Assembly: GCA_004519485.1 (NCBI GenBank)
Contig: CP038134.1
Location: 992,001 to 1,056,000, forward strand
From: Nannochloropsis oceanica
Taxonomy: Eukaryota > Sar > Eustigmatophyceae > Eustigmatales > Monodopsidaceae
Length of the DNA stretch: 64,000 bases
Direction: 5' to 3'
The notes under the pieces are model-generated. The model searched no databases. It was given only the letters and a program-made list of their open reading frames with translations, and was not told the DNA's origin. The position numbers were made by a program, and so were the translations under genes. The number at the start of each line of letters is the position of its first letter. Within the stretch, counting starts at the first letter, position 1. This document shows, in pieces, positions 40,762 to 51,440 of this stretch.

Positions 40762-42433
40762 ATGGCCATGCCCTGCAGCAGCAGCCGCCGAAAGCCTTTA
40801 GTCCTGCTCCTTTCGGCCTTCCTGGCCCTCTTAATGCCTACCACCCTGGCATTTAACTTCTTCCCGACGCGCTCCTCGGGCGCAGCTCTCAAGGCCGGTG
40901 GCCCCTTGGCCAAGGTATGTGTGTACTTATTATGGGATTATGGGGGAATAACTTGTGGGTGGGGGCTTGGTGGAGGAATTTCGTTAGGAATGGGATGGGG
41001 TGCAGATGGAGGGTGGAAGGAAGTAGGAGCTTGGGGCTCGCGTCCTGGGCGTGGAGGGAGGGAAGGAGGGAAAGAGGGAGTGGAGCACAGCAGTTTTATG
41101 GAACACAGGCCGGAACAAACATGTGCCATTCGGCTCAGGACACAGGGGGGCATGATTCAAATGCATTTCACCTAAAGGACGGTGCAGCATGCACTGTACT
41201 CTCGTCACGTGGCACAGACGGCTCCGCTTGATTTCACCCATCATCTCCCGCACACGCACCCTTACACAAACCCCAATAGCTTAAGACAGACCTCCTCTCC
41301 AAAGCGGAAGAGGTCAACCGTGGGCTGGAATCCACGCCCGAGAAGGAAGAAGCCATCCTCAGCCTCATCAAGACCATCGAGAAGAAGAACCCCACCAAGA
41401 CGTACGTATGAGACGCTCCGTCCCTCGTCACCTCTTTTCTTGTATCACCTCTTGCTCCTTGGGCTCTCTTTAATCTGGATATTTGTCGCTGCTAATTGGC
41501 GCGTTCTACAACTGCGTCTACACATCCAGGAAACCCACTCGGGCAAGCCAACTCATCCTCCTTTCCTCCCTCCCTCCCCTCGTCCCTCCACCCTTCCGTC
41601 TGCTTCCTCAGGCCCACCAAATCCCCGCTCATTACCGCGCGCTGGCGTTTAGTGTACACGACCAGCGAGTCCATCTTAGGGAAGACTCGGCCGGCTTTGT
41701 TCAGACCAGTAGGCCCCATCTATCAGTACATCGACCTTGCCAAGGGCACGGCCAGGTGAGGAAGGGAGGCAAGGAGGGAGAGAAGAGTGAAGAAAATGAT
41801 GCGTGCATGCATAGGCGTATGATAAATATGTTCACAGTGAGCAGACACACTTACGCCCTCCCCCTTCCTCGCTCTCCCTCCCTCCCACCCTCCCGCCCTC
41901 CCTCCCGCCCTTCGTCAGGAACGAAGAGCAAATCCGACCCATTCCCTTCCTCCCCGCGATCGACGAGGCCATCGACGCCACCATCGAACCGGCCTCCCCC
42001 CAACGGGTCAATGTGTTTTTCCAACGGCTTATGATTGGCCCTCTCAATGTCAAGTTCCAGAGCTCTAATTACCTGGATACGACCTACCTGGATCAAGAAA
42101 TGAGAATCTCGAGGTACGTGCCTTACGATCTTTCCTCTCGCTCTCTTTGACTCTTTTGTTCTTATGCTCTCTCTTTCTTTTTTCCTCTGGCTCTCGAACT
42201 CGTTTCCTGCTTTTGCTCCCGTATGATTTTTGCCTCCCTCCCTCTCCAACAGAGGGAAGGGAGGAGAGAGGGGGGGGGGGGAGGAAATAGAATGATGGTC
42301 CCCGTCGACGAAGAAGACTCTTGCTCGCCTCTCATCCCATACTCGCCCCTTCATCCACCCCCACAGAGGTGGGCGCGGCAACGTCTTCGTGCTCGTGCGT
42401 GACGATCCAGCGACCGCGACGAATCGATTATGA
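40762..42433 (+). CDS. Plastid fibrillin / plastid lipid-associated protein (PAP)
   Basis: Five exons (40762-40914, 41280-41401, 41612-41755, 41919-42113, 42367-42433) join in phase to 226 residues, the normal size. The N-terminus is a signal peptide (KPLVLLLSAFLALLMPTTLA) followed by FNFFPTRSSGAALKAGG: a Phe right after the likely cleavage site and a basic, hydroxylated transit part, the bipartite plastid-targeting pattern of heterokonts with four-membrane plastids. The PAP domain follows: LLSKAEEVNRGLESTPEKEEAILSLIKTIEKKNPT, ARWRLVYTTSESILG, RPVGPIYQYIDLAKGTARN, FFQRLMIGPLNVKF and the end ISRGGRGNVFVLVRDD. Fibrillins bind lipids in plastoglobules and thylakoids and protect against photo-oxidative stress. 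Introns 3 and 4 show the purine/pyrimidine end pattern. Confidence 0.93.
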
Positions 42434-42831
42434 TCCCATATCGTAATCGGAGCACAAAGTAAAGTAGTTCAGCCACAGAAGAAATAAGACGATGGAATGA
42501 ATTCAGCGGTAATTACCAACCGTAAAGGGATCGAATCGTCCGTTTGATGGTTGTCGTACCGTTTTGTTAGCTTGACTCATGATCTCCTTTCTTTCGTTCT
42601 CGACGTCCGAAGCCGTTGGTTTCATTCCTCAATGTCGCCTCCCTCCCTCGTCTTTCACTGCGCTCTACCCTCGCCAAGCACTCTTCTCCACCATCCCCTG
42701 TCATCTGTTTTGTCATAATCATCGCTTTAAGCGAGATTGCACACGTACGTGGCCCCTCTCTCACCCCCTTGGTCGTCTGAGACCACGCAATGCGCTCCTC
42801 TCCCTCCATCCCTCCCTCTCTCCCTCCCTCC
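42434..42831. other. Convergent 3' region, fibrillin and argininosuccinate lyase
   Basis: About 400 bp between facing stop codons, AT-rich near 42450-42530. No gene seen; the plus-strand open frames here are antisense to argininosuccinate lyase. Confidence 0.4.
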
Positions 42832-45800
42832 CTACAACGACGCCACATATTTTTTGATCGCTTCAATCTGCGCCTCCACCGATGACTTGGCCGTCCCTCC
42901 CGGCGCATTCTTTCTCTCCACACTCCTCTCGTACGACCATACCTCCTCCGCCACGTCATCGGCAAAGGAGGGATGGAGGGCCTGTAGATCTGCTGCCGAT
43001 AGGGAGGAGAGAGCCACCCCCCTTTCCTCCGCCATTTTGACAGCCGCACCGGAAATGTGGTGCGTCTCCCGAAAAGGCACGCCCTTACGCACGAGGTACT
43101 CGGCAAGGTCGGTGGCAAGCATTTCAGGGACCAGCTGGGGAAGTAGGGAAGGAGGGAGGGATGGATGTGAGAAGTGTCTCCTCCTTCGAATATGGTCGCA
43201 ATTATCTACGAAGTGTTGCTTTCCTTTTATTATGCATGCCTTCTGGTTACCATCCCTCCTTCACTCCTTTTCCCATTCTTCTGATGATCCCGTTGCTACT
43301 CACTTGTGCGGCAAGCGCCTCTGCCTTGGGGGTGAGGGTTGCAAAGACGCCTGGTCGCGCGAAAGAGGGAGGGAGGGAGGGAGAAAGGAAGGGATTGGAT
43401 GATAAATCGACCCATCGATAAGATGAAAAGAGTCGTTCGACATATATTTTTTTCCTACTTGAGGAGCTGGTGGGACTGGTGGGAAAAATAAAAATAGGAG
43501 GAAGGGAGGGAGCGAGGGAGAGACGGAGGGAGCGAGGAAAAAAAAGAATGACAAGCCCCCATTTGTCCACCCACCTGTGGTTATTTGCAATACTGCAACC
43601 ATCGTATCGACCGTGTCAAACAACGGCTCCTTATCCTCCTGCAGGTCCTTGTTGTACGAACGAGGGAGGCCCTTAAGGGTGGACATGAAGCCCGTGGCGT
43701 GGCCCAGGACACGGCCAGCCTTCCCCCGGAGAAGCTCGAGTGCGTCGGGGTTTTTCTTTTGGGGCATGAGGGAAGAGCCGGTGGAGTAGGCGTCCGAAAG
43801 GCCGACCTGTGGAAACGGTTGAAGTTGTGTGTTGGGCCACAGCATTCATTTTCGCGGAGCGGGAGGAGGGGAAGGGGATGGGTGTCTTGTCGTCAATCTT
43901 TCTTTCGAACGTCACCTCTGGTTGGTCGGTTGTTATTTGCGTCATCGCCAACGACAATCACCAGAGAAAGTAACACAAGCTCACGGTGGCGCACGCATAA
44001 ACACGCCGCGGGTCGAAAGAAGGCTCGGAGGGAGGGAGTGCAAAACACCTGCTTCATGACCTACCTGCTTGGTATAATTGTAAATAATCAAATCTTCGGC
44101 CAGCTGCGACAAGTGCACCGTTGCCAAGGACGCCCACCACATGAACTCCGCCACGAAATCCCGATCGCAAACGGCATCTAAGCTGTTGAGAGTCAAACTT
44201 TCAAACCCCAACTCCTTCCGAATCATCTCCCGATCCACCCCAAACGCATGCCCCGCCAACGCCCCACTCCCCAGAGGCAGAACGTTAATTCGTTTCCGTT
44301 GGTCCACCAACCGTTGACAATCCCGCACCAGGGCCGCCGCGTGTGACATGACCCAGTGCGAAAATCGAATCGGCTGCGCCGGCTGGAGGTGCGTGAAGCC
44401 GGCCATTAACAGATCAATGTGTTCCGATGCGAGGGACGTCATGGTGAGCAGCAGCTCCACGAGGAGGGACTGTATGTGCAGGGTCTCCTCTCGAAGTTGC
44501 AAACGGACGTCCGTTGCAACTTGGTCGTTACGGCTGCGGCCTGGGGGCAGGAAGGAAGGGAGGAAGGGGGGGAGGGAGGGAGGGAGGGGGGAAAGAAGGG
44601 GGGGAGGGGGCAGTGAAGAGCTCAAAATGATGTTGCGACTAAACAAGAAGCTTCGAATTGAATGCAAGAGTCACACATTGACAAAGGAGGAAGGGAGGGA
44701 GGGAGGGAGGGAGGGGGGACTGGAGGAAGGAAGGGGGGAGGGAGGGAGGAAGGAAGGGAGGGAGGAAGGATGGAAGGGAGCGAGGGAGGGAGGGGACAGA
44801 GGCTCGCGGCATTTTCTACACCACATTCAAACAGGTCTAAATGTCGGGCCCCTATACTTCTTTGACCGTACGGCGATTCCTTTGCAGCCAGAAACCTGAG
44901 GGAGCCCGCCTCCACCTCCTTTCTCCCTTCCCCAAAACAAACGCCAATGCATCACTGGCAGGGTGAGAAGGGTAAGAAGGGAAAAGGAAAGAGGAGGCAT
45001 ACTTTTCTTCTTGGGAAGCCATCGACACGACCGAGGGGGCTTGGGGAAAAGGCCTATCATTGTAAACGTCCTTCAGGACACACAGACCCTTCTTTATCCC
45101 TCGCTTCCCCTATTTTAGACCCCTTCATTCCTCCTCCTCCTCCTCCTCCTCCTCCTCCTCCTTCTCCTCCTCCTCCTCCTCCTACCTGTGTGCAGCTTTC
45201 CCCCGGTGGCGCCAATGATCTCAGTCAGCCTCCGCTCATTGGCCGTGTGGATATCTTCATCTCCTTCCTTCACCACGAATGTCCCTGATGCCCACTCTTC
45301 TTTTACTTTCCCCAACCCGACCAAGAGCTCTTCACGCTCGGCCTCGGTGATAATGCCGGCTTTGCAAATGGCCTTTAGTGGAGGGGGGAAATGGAGACAT
45401 TGGGAAGGAGAGAGGATGAAAAGGTGAGTACAGTCCGCTCTTCAGTCTCATTTTCTAATCCGTACGACATAGGCGGTAAGGTGAAAGGGTAGAGGAAGGA
45501 GTATCTACCTTGGCGTAGGCCATGGAGCCCGTCAAGTCCACAGACCACATGCGGCGGTCAAAGACGAGAGAGTTATTGAAATGCTCCATGATGGGATCAA
45601 CTTTACCGGAAAAACGCCCACCCCAGAGCTTCTTGGTCTGTCAATGGATGAATGAATGGGGGATAGTATGCGGGTGGAAGAGTGTGAGGGTAGTGGGTAG
45701 ATGGGGAGGTTAAAAAAGTATCCGTGGTCAAGGGTTACTCAGGGCATGCATGTGCTACGTGCTACAACGCACGCGCATAAGGGAGGAGGAGAGATGGCGG

Positions 45801-45843
45801 AGGGGGTGTGGGGAGGCGAGGCAGGGAGGAAACGTACCGCCAT
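42832..45843 (-). CDS. ASL: Argininosuccinate lyase
   Basis: Seven exons on the minus strand (45843-45838, 45637-45509, 45372-45186, 44540-44065, 43806-43575, 43350-43304, 43134-42832) join in phase to 459 residues, matching the usual 460. The enzyme splits argininosuccinate to arginine and fumarate in arginine synthesis and the urea cycle. Visible landmarks: [49 protein letters not shown], the [17 protein letters not shown] catalytic His region, the fumarate-lyase signature [20 protein letters not shown], and the C-terminal [25 protein letters not shown] and [12 protein letters not shown]. The first coding exon holds only ATG GCG, so its assignment rests on phase and on the family start. No organelle leader is seen; an alternative upstream first exon would change only this end. 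Intron 3 (45185-44541) has GGAGG repeats after the donor and TCCC tracts before the acceptor. Confidence 0.95.
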
Positions 45844-46544
45844 GATGCTCCTGTTGGCGGAAGACTTGGGTAAGGGTGGCGAAAGGCGGGGGCTCAGTAA
45901 TATACAGGACGACGGCGGCGAAGACCTGTGTACAGATATGGCGGGCATGAAGATAAAAACCTCTGCATCAATGACAGTTACTTTATATTGTCATTTTGAC
46001 AAATCAGCGGGCCTTGCGGCGCCATATCCGAGACCGAAAAACGCTTCTTTTGGGTGCACTTCGCCATGGTTTCCCCAACAAACAACCTCCCCCCTCCTTT
46101 TATTGATTTCCCTCTTCTTCCCGAATCATAGACAACTCAGTCGATATAACATATCTTCTGTTCCCTATTATCTCTTTTGTAAACTTTCTTTGTCTGATTC
46201 ACTTCCCTTTCCTTCCCACTTTCCGTCCACTCGTGATGCCTGGCCCTCTCCTTCCACCCAGACTGCGATATTCCAGTTTCTCAGAGCACGAACACACTTT
46301 GACATGAATGACATTTAATTTCCATCAACTCTATTTGTAAAGTTTCTTCCAATCTCTTCTCCTTCGCTGACCGCACAGGCCTTCAAATTTTATCACCGAA
46401 TATATTCACGAAACAGCATTGTCTTCAGCCAATTTTTTCCATGCATTTATAGCTTCCAGCCATTCTTTCCTTCTTTGTTTGACCTATCCTCTATCATCAG
46501 GGCCTCAACTTATCTATCCCATTACCCCCTCGTCAGCCTCTTTC
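45844..46544. other. Promoter region of argininosuccinate lyase and 3' region of the coiled-coil/SUMO-like gene
   Basis: About 700 bp between two minus-strand genes, AT-rich at 45960-46400. No convincing gene. Confidence 0.4.
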
Positions 46545-49090
46545 TTACATGTACGGATCCATCTCCTCCGCCTCCTTCCCTTTCTTTTTTCCCTCTTCTC
46601 CTTCCTCCTCCCTCTCTCCTTCCCTTCCCATCAGCGGCTCCGGCAAATGCTTGGCAGGCACACGTACACTTATAGTCGCCCCTTCTTCCAATCTAAAATC
46701 GTCTGGAGTCAGTTTAGGATCCAATGTGTGGTGATGATTGTCTACCACAAATCGCACCTCATCCAAGGGGGCATCGATGCTCTTCATGGATAAGTAACGC
46801 TCCATGACCTTCTGGAAACGGTCGGACCTGTACATCGTGAAAGTCACCCGCTGGATGGGAAAAGAAATGCAGGGAAAGAGGAAGGGAAGGAAGGAGGGAG
46901 AAAGAGATGGAGGGCGGGTGAGTCGTAGACCGAAAGCGCGGGGAGGGGAGGGGGCAGAAAAATCAAACCGAACGAACCTCTGATCCATTCATATGCGCGA
47001 CGACGCTGATCTTGATTCGTGGCGCACACAAGGAGGAGGACAAGGGGGAAGAAGGGGAGGAGTGATCGGAGGGCGAATGTTTTTCTTTTATCCCAAGCGA
47101 AATTTCCTCAGCTGCCGCATCATTGCTGCTGCTACTGCTATTGCTGCTGACAGCCTCTCCGTTGGAGCTCAACGATGAGGTCATGGCCGCAGGAATCGCC
47201 ACTGCTGTTCCCATATTCCTGCTATCAAATTTCTTCCCTGCAAGTCCCTTGAAGAAAGCGCCGATGGAGCGCCTCTTCTTCTTCTCCACACCTTGTTCCC
47301 CTTCTCCGCCTGGGGTGGAGGCGAGGGAGGGTGAATTGACAACAGCAGTAGCAGCCCCTCCACTAGCATTCGACGTCGTCGTCATCATCAATGATATGGG
47401 CCAGAGAGAGGGCGAAATCTGTTCTTGTTGCTGTTTCTCCTGATGCTGCTCCTGCTGCTCCTGGTCCTGCTCGGAAATAGGGGAGGAGGTGGTGATAGAG
47501 GAGAGGACAGTTGTCACTTCTGTAGCTGCTGCTGATCCTGCTGCTGCTTTCGCCGCCGTCATGGTCGTCATAGACATCGACATGGGCCAGGCGAATGTTG
47601 TCTGATGCTGCTGCTGCTGCTGTTCTTCCTTTGGTCGCGGAATTCTGGACGTCGGTCGAGCGGTGGAGGGAGAAGAGGGAGTTTTTGGTCCTGGACTGGG
47701 GTTGAGAGGAGAAGAAGGAAATGTCTGTTGGGCTTGCTCTTTAGAGCTGCTGCTGCTGCTGCTGCTGCTGCTGTTCTTGAGGAGGGCTGCAGCTAGTTTA
47801 TCATGAAGGCTGGCGGTTGTGACACGTGCTGTCAAGGGAAGGAGGAGGGTAAGGAAGCAAAGGGTAAAGGAAAGGAAGGAGAGGGATTTTCGAAGGCGAT
47901 GATGAGCAGTGAAGGATAACACACGTCCTCAAATCTACCTTCCCTCCCTTTCTCCTCGACAGTCCACCCTCCTACTACTTCTTCCTTATGGGAAGCGTAC
48001 ATTGTTCCTGCAAAGCCACCAATCGGCTTTCCAACTCCTTGATTTGCCCTTCATACTCCCTCACGTCATAATACAGCGCCTCTCGATCCTTTTCGCCTTG
48101 CTTAAGCTGTCCTTCGAGGAGCAGAATGGTTTTCAGAGCCTAAGGAACGAATGAAGGGAAGAAAGAATTGCAGGAGGTAGGGATCAATTACTAAATATGG
48201 GAGACGCATAGGAGAGAAGAATTAAAATTTATAAATTAAAATGATTAATTTAAAGAAAGGCTTGAACCCTCCCGCCCCTCTCCCTCTTCCCTTTCACCTT
48301 ACCTGCTCCTTATCTGCATCCAAATTTTCCACCTGCACCGTCATTTTGTCCAGCTGATCAGTCACTTTTTCTCCATACCCCTCCAGCTCCTTTACCCGTA
48401 CTTGAGCCATCGCCCATTGCTTTCCCACCTCTCGGTTCTCGACCACCAGCGAACCGACCTTCTCTTCCAACCGCTCGCATGCCTTCTTATCCCTCTGTCT
48501 CTCCTTGAAAATAGCACTTAGGACTTCACTAATGGCTTCTTCTCGAGATTTTCGGCCTTTGATTTCGGCCAGGGCGCCGGAAAGGGCCAACTGGGTGGAA
48601 CCATGAATCTCGGGGGGAGCATTCCAGGCCTATCGAACGCGGGAGGGAGGGAGGGTAAAGCGAAAGAAATGGTGAGTGGGGGTGCGTAAGAAGGAAAGAA
48701 TTGGCTACATTTCTGGTTTGCGCATATGTTGAAAGCATGTCGTCCACCAAACCCTCATCCATCTCATATCTGGAGTCCATCATCCCGCCATCATAACAAT
48801 GCAGACATATCCCACAGATCGACACCTTCCCGTAAGCACACAATGCACACCTGATCCATGCAGCAACGCCAGCAACCAATATAAATTTGGGACAAGAATC
48901 CTGTGCGGAAGGTCTTGATGCCGCCATGGACTCCGCAGACCTTGGCACTGGTCTTACCGGGCGACAAGAATGTACTGTTTTTTTCCTCTCCCTTGAGTGT
49001 AGCCGCGCCTGAGGGGGCCGTCCAGGCGGTGGCCAGCTTCATACCTCCCATAGCCAGTAATGGTGGCGTAGTGGGCTTGGTGGTGGACAT
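46545..49090 (-). CDS. Coiled-coil protein with C-terminal SUMO-like (Rad60-SLD type) domain
   Basis: Five exons on the minus strand (49090-48851, 48629-48303, 48139-48001, 47828-46978, 46850-46545) join in phase to 620 residues. The N-terminal 80 residues include GGIKTFRTGFLSQIYIGCWRCCMDQ, a Cys-bearing patch I do not recognise. Residues about 85-255 form a coiled coil (ISEVLSAIFKERQRDKKACERLEEKVGSLV, LKQGEKDREALYYDVREYEGQIKELESRL). A long Ser/Gln/Thr-rich linker follows. The last 120 residues carry a ubiquitin-fold domain: PRIKISVVAHMNGSE/RVTFTMYRSDRFQKVMERYLSMK, LDEVRFVVDNHHHTLDPKLTPDDFRLEEGATISV, matching SUMO and Rad60-SLD spacing, but without a terminal Gly-Gly, so it is not a conjugated modifier. 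Function unknown; a scaffold using a SUMO-like module is inferred. The exon 3 to exon 4 junction is the least certain and decides whether this is one gene or two. Confidence 0.72.
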
Positions 49091-49735
49091 ATTCGGTGGC
49101 TTATAGGGTCTGTGGATGGGTTGGCTGCCTGGCTTTCGAGAAGGCAGTGAAAGCAACGGCGCGGACGAAGTACTGGACGGGCACCTGTGCTAGATTATGT
49201 CCGTGTGAGAATGATCTACGTATTAAAAAAGGATCACAATACTTTCCTTCGTGTATTTCTACCTTCGTCAACCAAAAAAGACAAAAGCCGGGTGTCGAGA
49301 GCCGTGAAGACGTTGAGACCGCGAACGGCAGCCCCTTGCGAACGACCCTTCAAATTTTGAATTTAATTGCGTGCAGATGGTCCCCCTTATTGATCGTCCT
49401 TTTCTCAACGGGCCTCTCCAGGGATTAGAGGAGTCAAAGGACTTCCAATCCATCCGCTTTCTCGATGTTAAAGTTGTCATATTACTCGAAGGACAGAACT
49501 CAAGGCGAACACAAGGCATCTGTGTGAACGATGAACGATAGCTACTCGCATATCGTAACCAGCAATTTCTTTTGGTGTCCCCGCCAGCACAACATGTAAA
49601 CATAGAGCCCCAATTAATGAAGGAATTACACATAATACCTATGATGCCTACTCTCATTGATATCGCACAAATACGAACATACGCACACAAAGCGACACAC
49701 AGCCCGCAAGGCCACACAGACCCTCTTCTTATCGG
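49091..49735. promoter_or_regulatory. Divergent promoter region, coiled-coil/SUMO-like and secreted protein genes
   Basis: About 640 bp between divergent start codons. AT content rises near 49560-49640. No motif recognised. Confidence 0.4.
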
Positions 49736-50816
49736 ATGGGTCAGGTATACCGGGGTCCCTGTCGCTGCCTCCTCGTCCTTCTGATTGCATTTTTCAGTTT
49801 ATGTCTCAAGAAAGTCTCATGTTTTGGGCACGATTCCGCCCCAGGAGAAGCAGCAGGCCGAAACCCTCCTGTCTTGCCACAGGATAGGGAAGATATAACC
49901 GAGTGGTTTATTCGAACGTCACCTCTCAAAGTATTGATGGAAGTCTTCCACCAGCTGCCACCACCTTCAAAGTCCTTGGATGGAGAGTACTTGGGAGAGT
50001 TGCTCGAGTAAGTGAAATCTAAGAAAGAAGCAGAAGGCGATTTAGAATTCAGTTGTCCTTCCTGCACCACATCCCTGCCCTCACTTCCTCCCTCCCTCCC
50101 TTCTCAGAATATCAGCAGCCGCAGCCAATTTGACATGTTTCACAATGAACACTTCCTGCTATGTACTGCATTATTTTCTTCTCATATCCTCCTCTGTCAT
50201 TTTCCTTGTCCTCTTTCAAATCTCCACAGCTCCGGCAGCGACTTAAGTAACCTTTTGGCTTACACAGGTTTCTACAATCCTGAAATAACAGGGTTTTGGA
50301 TTGGCAAAGGTTTTCGAGCGGAGGAAAAGTGGGGCTATAACCTTTTCATGGTGAACCAGGTCTTGACACGGTGGGTAGGAGACGAGGAAGGAAGGGCGAA
50401 AAAGGCGGCAGGAAGGGAAAATGAAAAAGAGGCTCTTACAGATGGGGCGATATCTTTTCAATCCGCGAATCACGGCTTCATTTCAATGCATTTATGTTTT
50501 TTTGGGCATTTCTGTCTTCTCTTTCCTCCTTAACAGGAAATACAAAATGATCGTCAGCTTTAACGAGTCGGTGTGGGACGACAATCCAAGCTTCGTCCTC
50601 GATTACCGCGGTCAAGATCACGTGCTGGGATACGCTCATATGAGAGATGAAGTTCGCGAAATAAGACCAGGGATGTTTCTAGGTATAGGAACGTGGGGAT
50701 GGTCGACAGAAATGCAAAGGCAGCCAGCACCGTTCATCTTGCGGGGGCCTAAGAATCCTGCGGCATCCGAAAATTTCAAGGAGGAGAATGGGATTACTTT
50801 CCGCGAGTTCTCATGA
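49736..50816 (+). CDS. Putative secreted or plastid-directed protein, unrecognised family
   Basis: Three exons (49736-50007, 50230-50370, 50537-50816) join in phase to 230 residues. An N-terminal signal-like segment (CRCLLVLLIAFFSLCL) ends in KKVSCFGHDSAP; the Cys-Phe pair could mark a plastid-type cleavage, but this is weak. The body has a conserved-looking helix ITEWFIRTSPLKVLMEVFHQLP and then a beta-rich domain: YTGFYNPEITGFWIGKGFRAE, KYKMIVSFNESVWDDNPSFVLDYRG, HVLGYAHMRDEVREIRPGMFLGIGTW and PFILRGPK. The alternation of strands with aromatic residues suggests a small beta-barrel or lipocalin-like fold, but I cannot name a family. The frame and phases are consistent, which supports a real gene. 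Confidence 0.68.
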
Positions 50817-51440
50817 ACTACGCGCCCTTTTTTTGGCTTGAGCGCTTAAATTAATATGTTCATCAATATGTGCGATGATAAAAGAAGGGAGATCGAGAAT
50901 GCAGGCAGCAATGGGAGACCGCGGGCGGGGGGCCCGTTTCAAGGTGCATATCCATGTGTGTGAGATGCCAGCCAAAATAAATAGAGGGGAAAAGAGAAAG
51001 TGTTCGAGAAATCAAAAGAGAATGCGGGCAAAGAATGGCCTTTGGGCCGGGACAGTTAAAATTCAAATAGAATCAAGAATTTTAGGCCGGTAACGAGCAA
51101 TTTAATGTTATAATATGATTGTAATGCAATGTAATAAAGGAGAAGAAGAGGGAGAAGGCAAATTCTTCAAAGAACATGACAATCGCAGATAAAGTCAATC
51201 ACAAAGGAATGTTTGGTGGTTTGTTAAGTGAGTGTCCCAAATCTTCAGGATTTGCCATTTACCCATCATTTGCACTCTGGACCTCAGGATCGGGGTGTAT
51301 TTCCTCTGCTGGCTCAGACTTGAAGCACGTCGGCCCGGTCGTTGGCGAACGAATTGACGGCGTCACAACACGCCTCGCGTCTTGTATTGTTGTGTGTGGT
51401 TGCTTTTTCAACCGTACCTTTAACCCACACCGGACAGATC
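50817..51440. other. Intergenic region between two plus-strand genes
   Basis: About 620 bp; AT-rich at 50840-50880 and 51040-51150 (3' UTR of the secreted protein gene), then the promoter of the YjbQ-family gene. No gene seen. Confidence 0.4.

Noticed and set aside
42567-43421. Plus-strand open frames over the 3' part of argininosuccinate lyase
   Set aside because: Antisense to well-conserved exons of the enzyme.
44541-45185. Long intron of argininosuccinate lyase considered as a mobile element insertion
   Set aside because: It has purine and pyrimidine tracts at its ends like other introns here, but no terminal repeats, target duplication or coding frame of a transposon.
47829-47922. Apparent signal peptide in front of the SUMO-like gene
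   Set aside because: The hydrophobic stretch is a pyrimidine tract ending in CCCTTGACAG, a strong acceptor; there is no ATG, and splicing to the donor at 48000 restores phase. Reading it as a leader would be an artefact.
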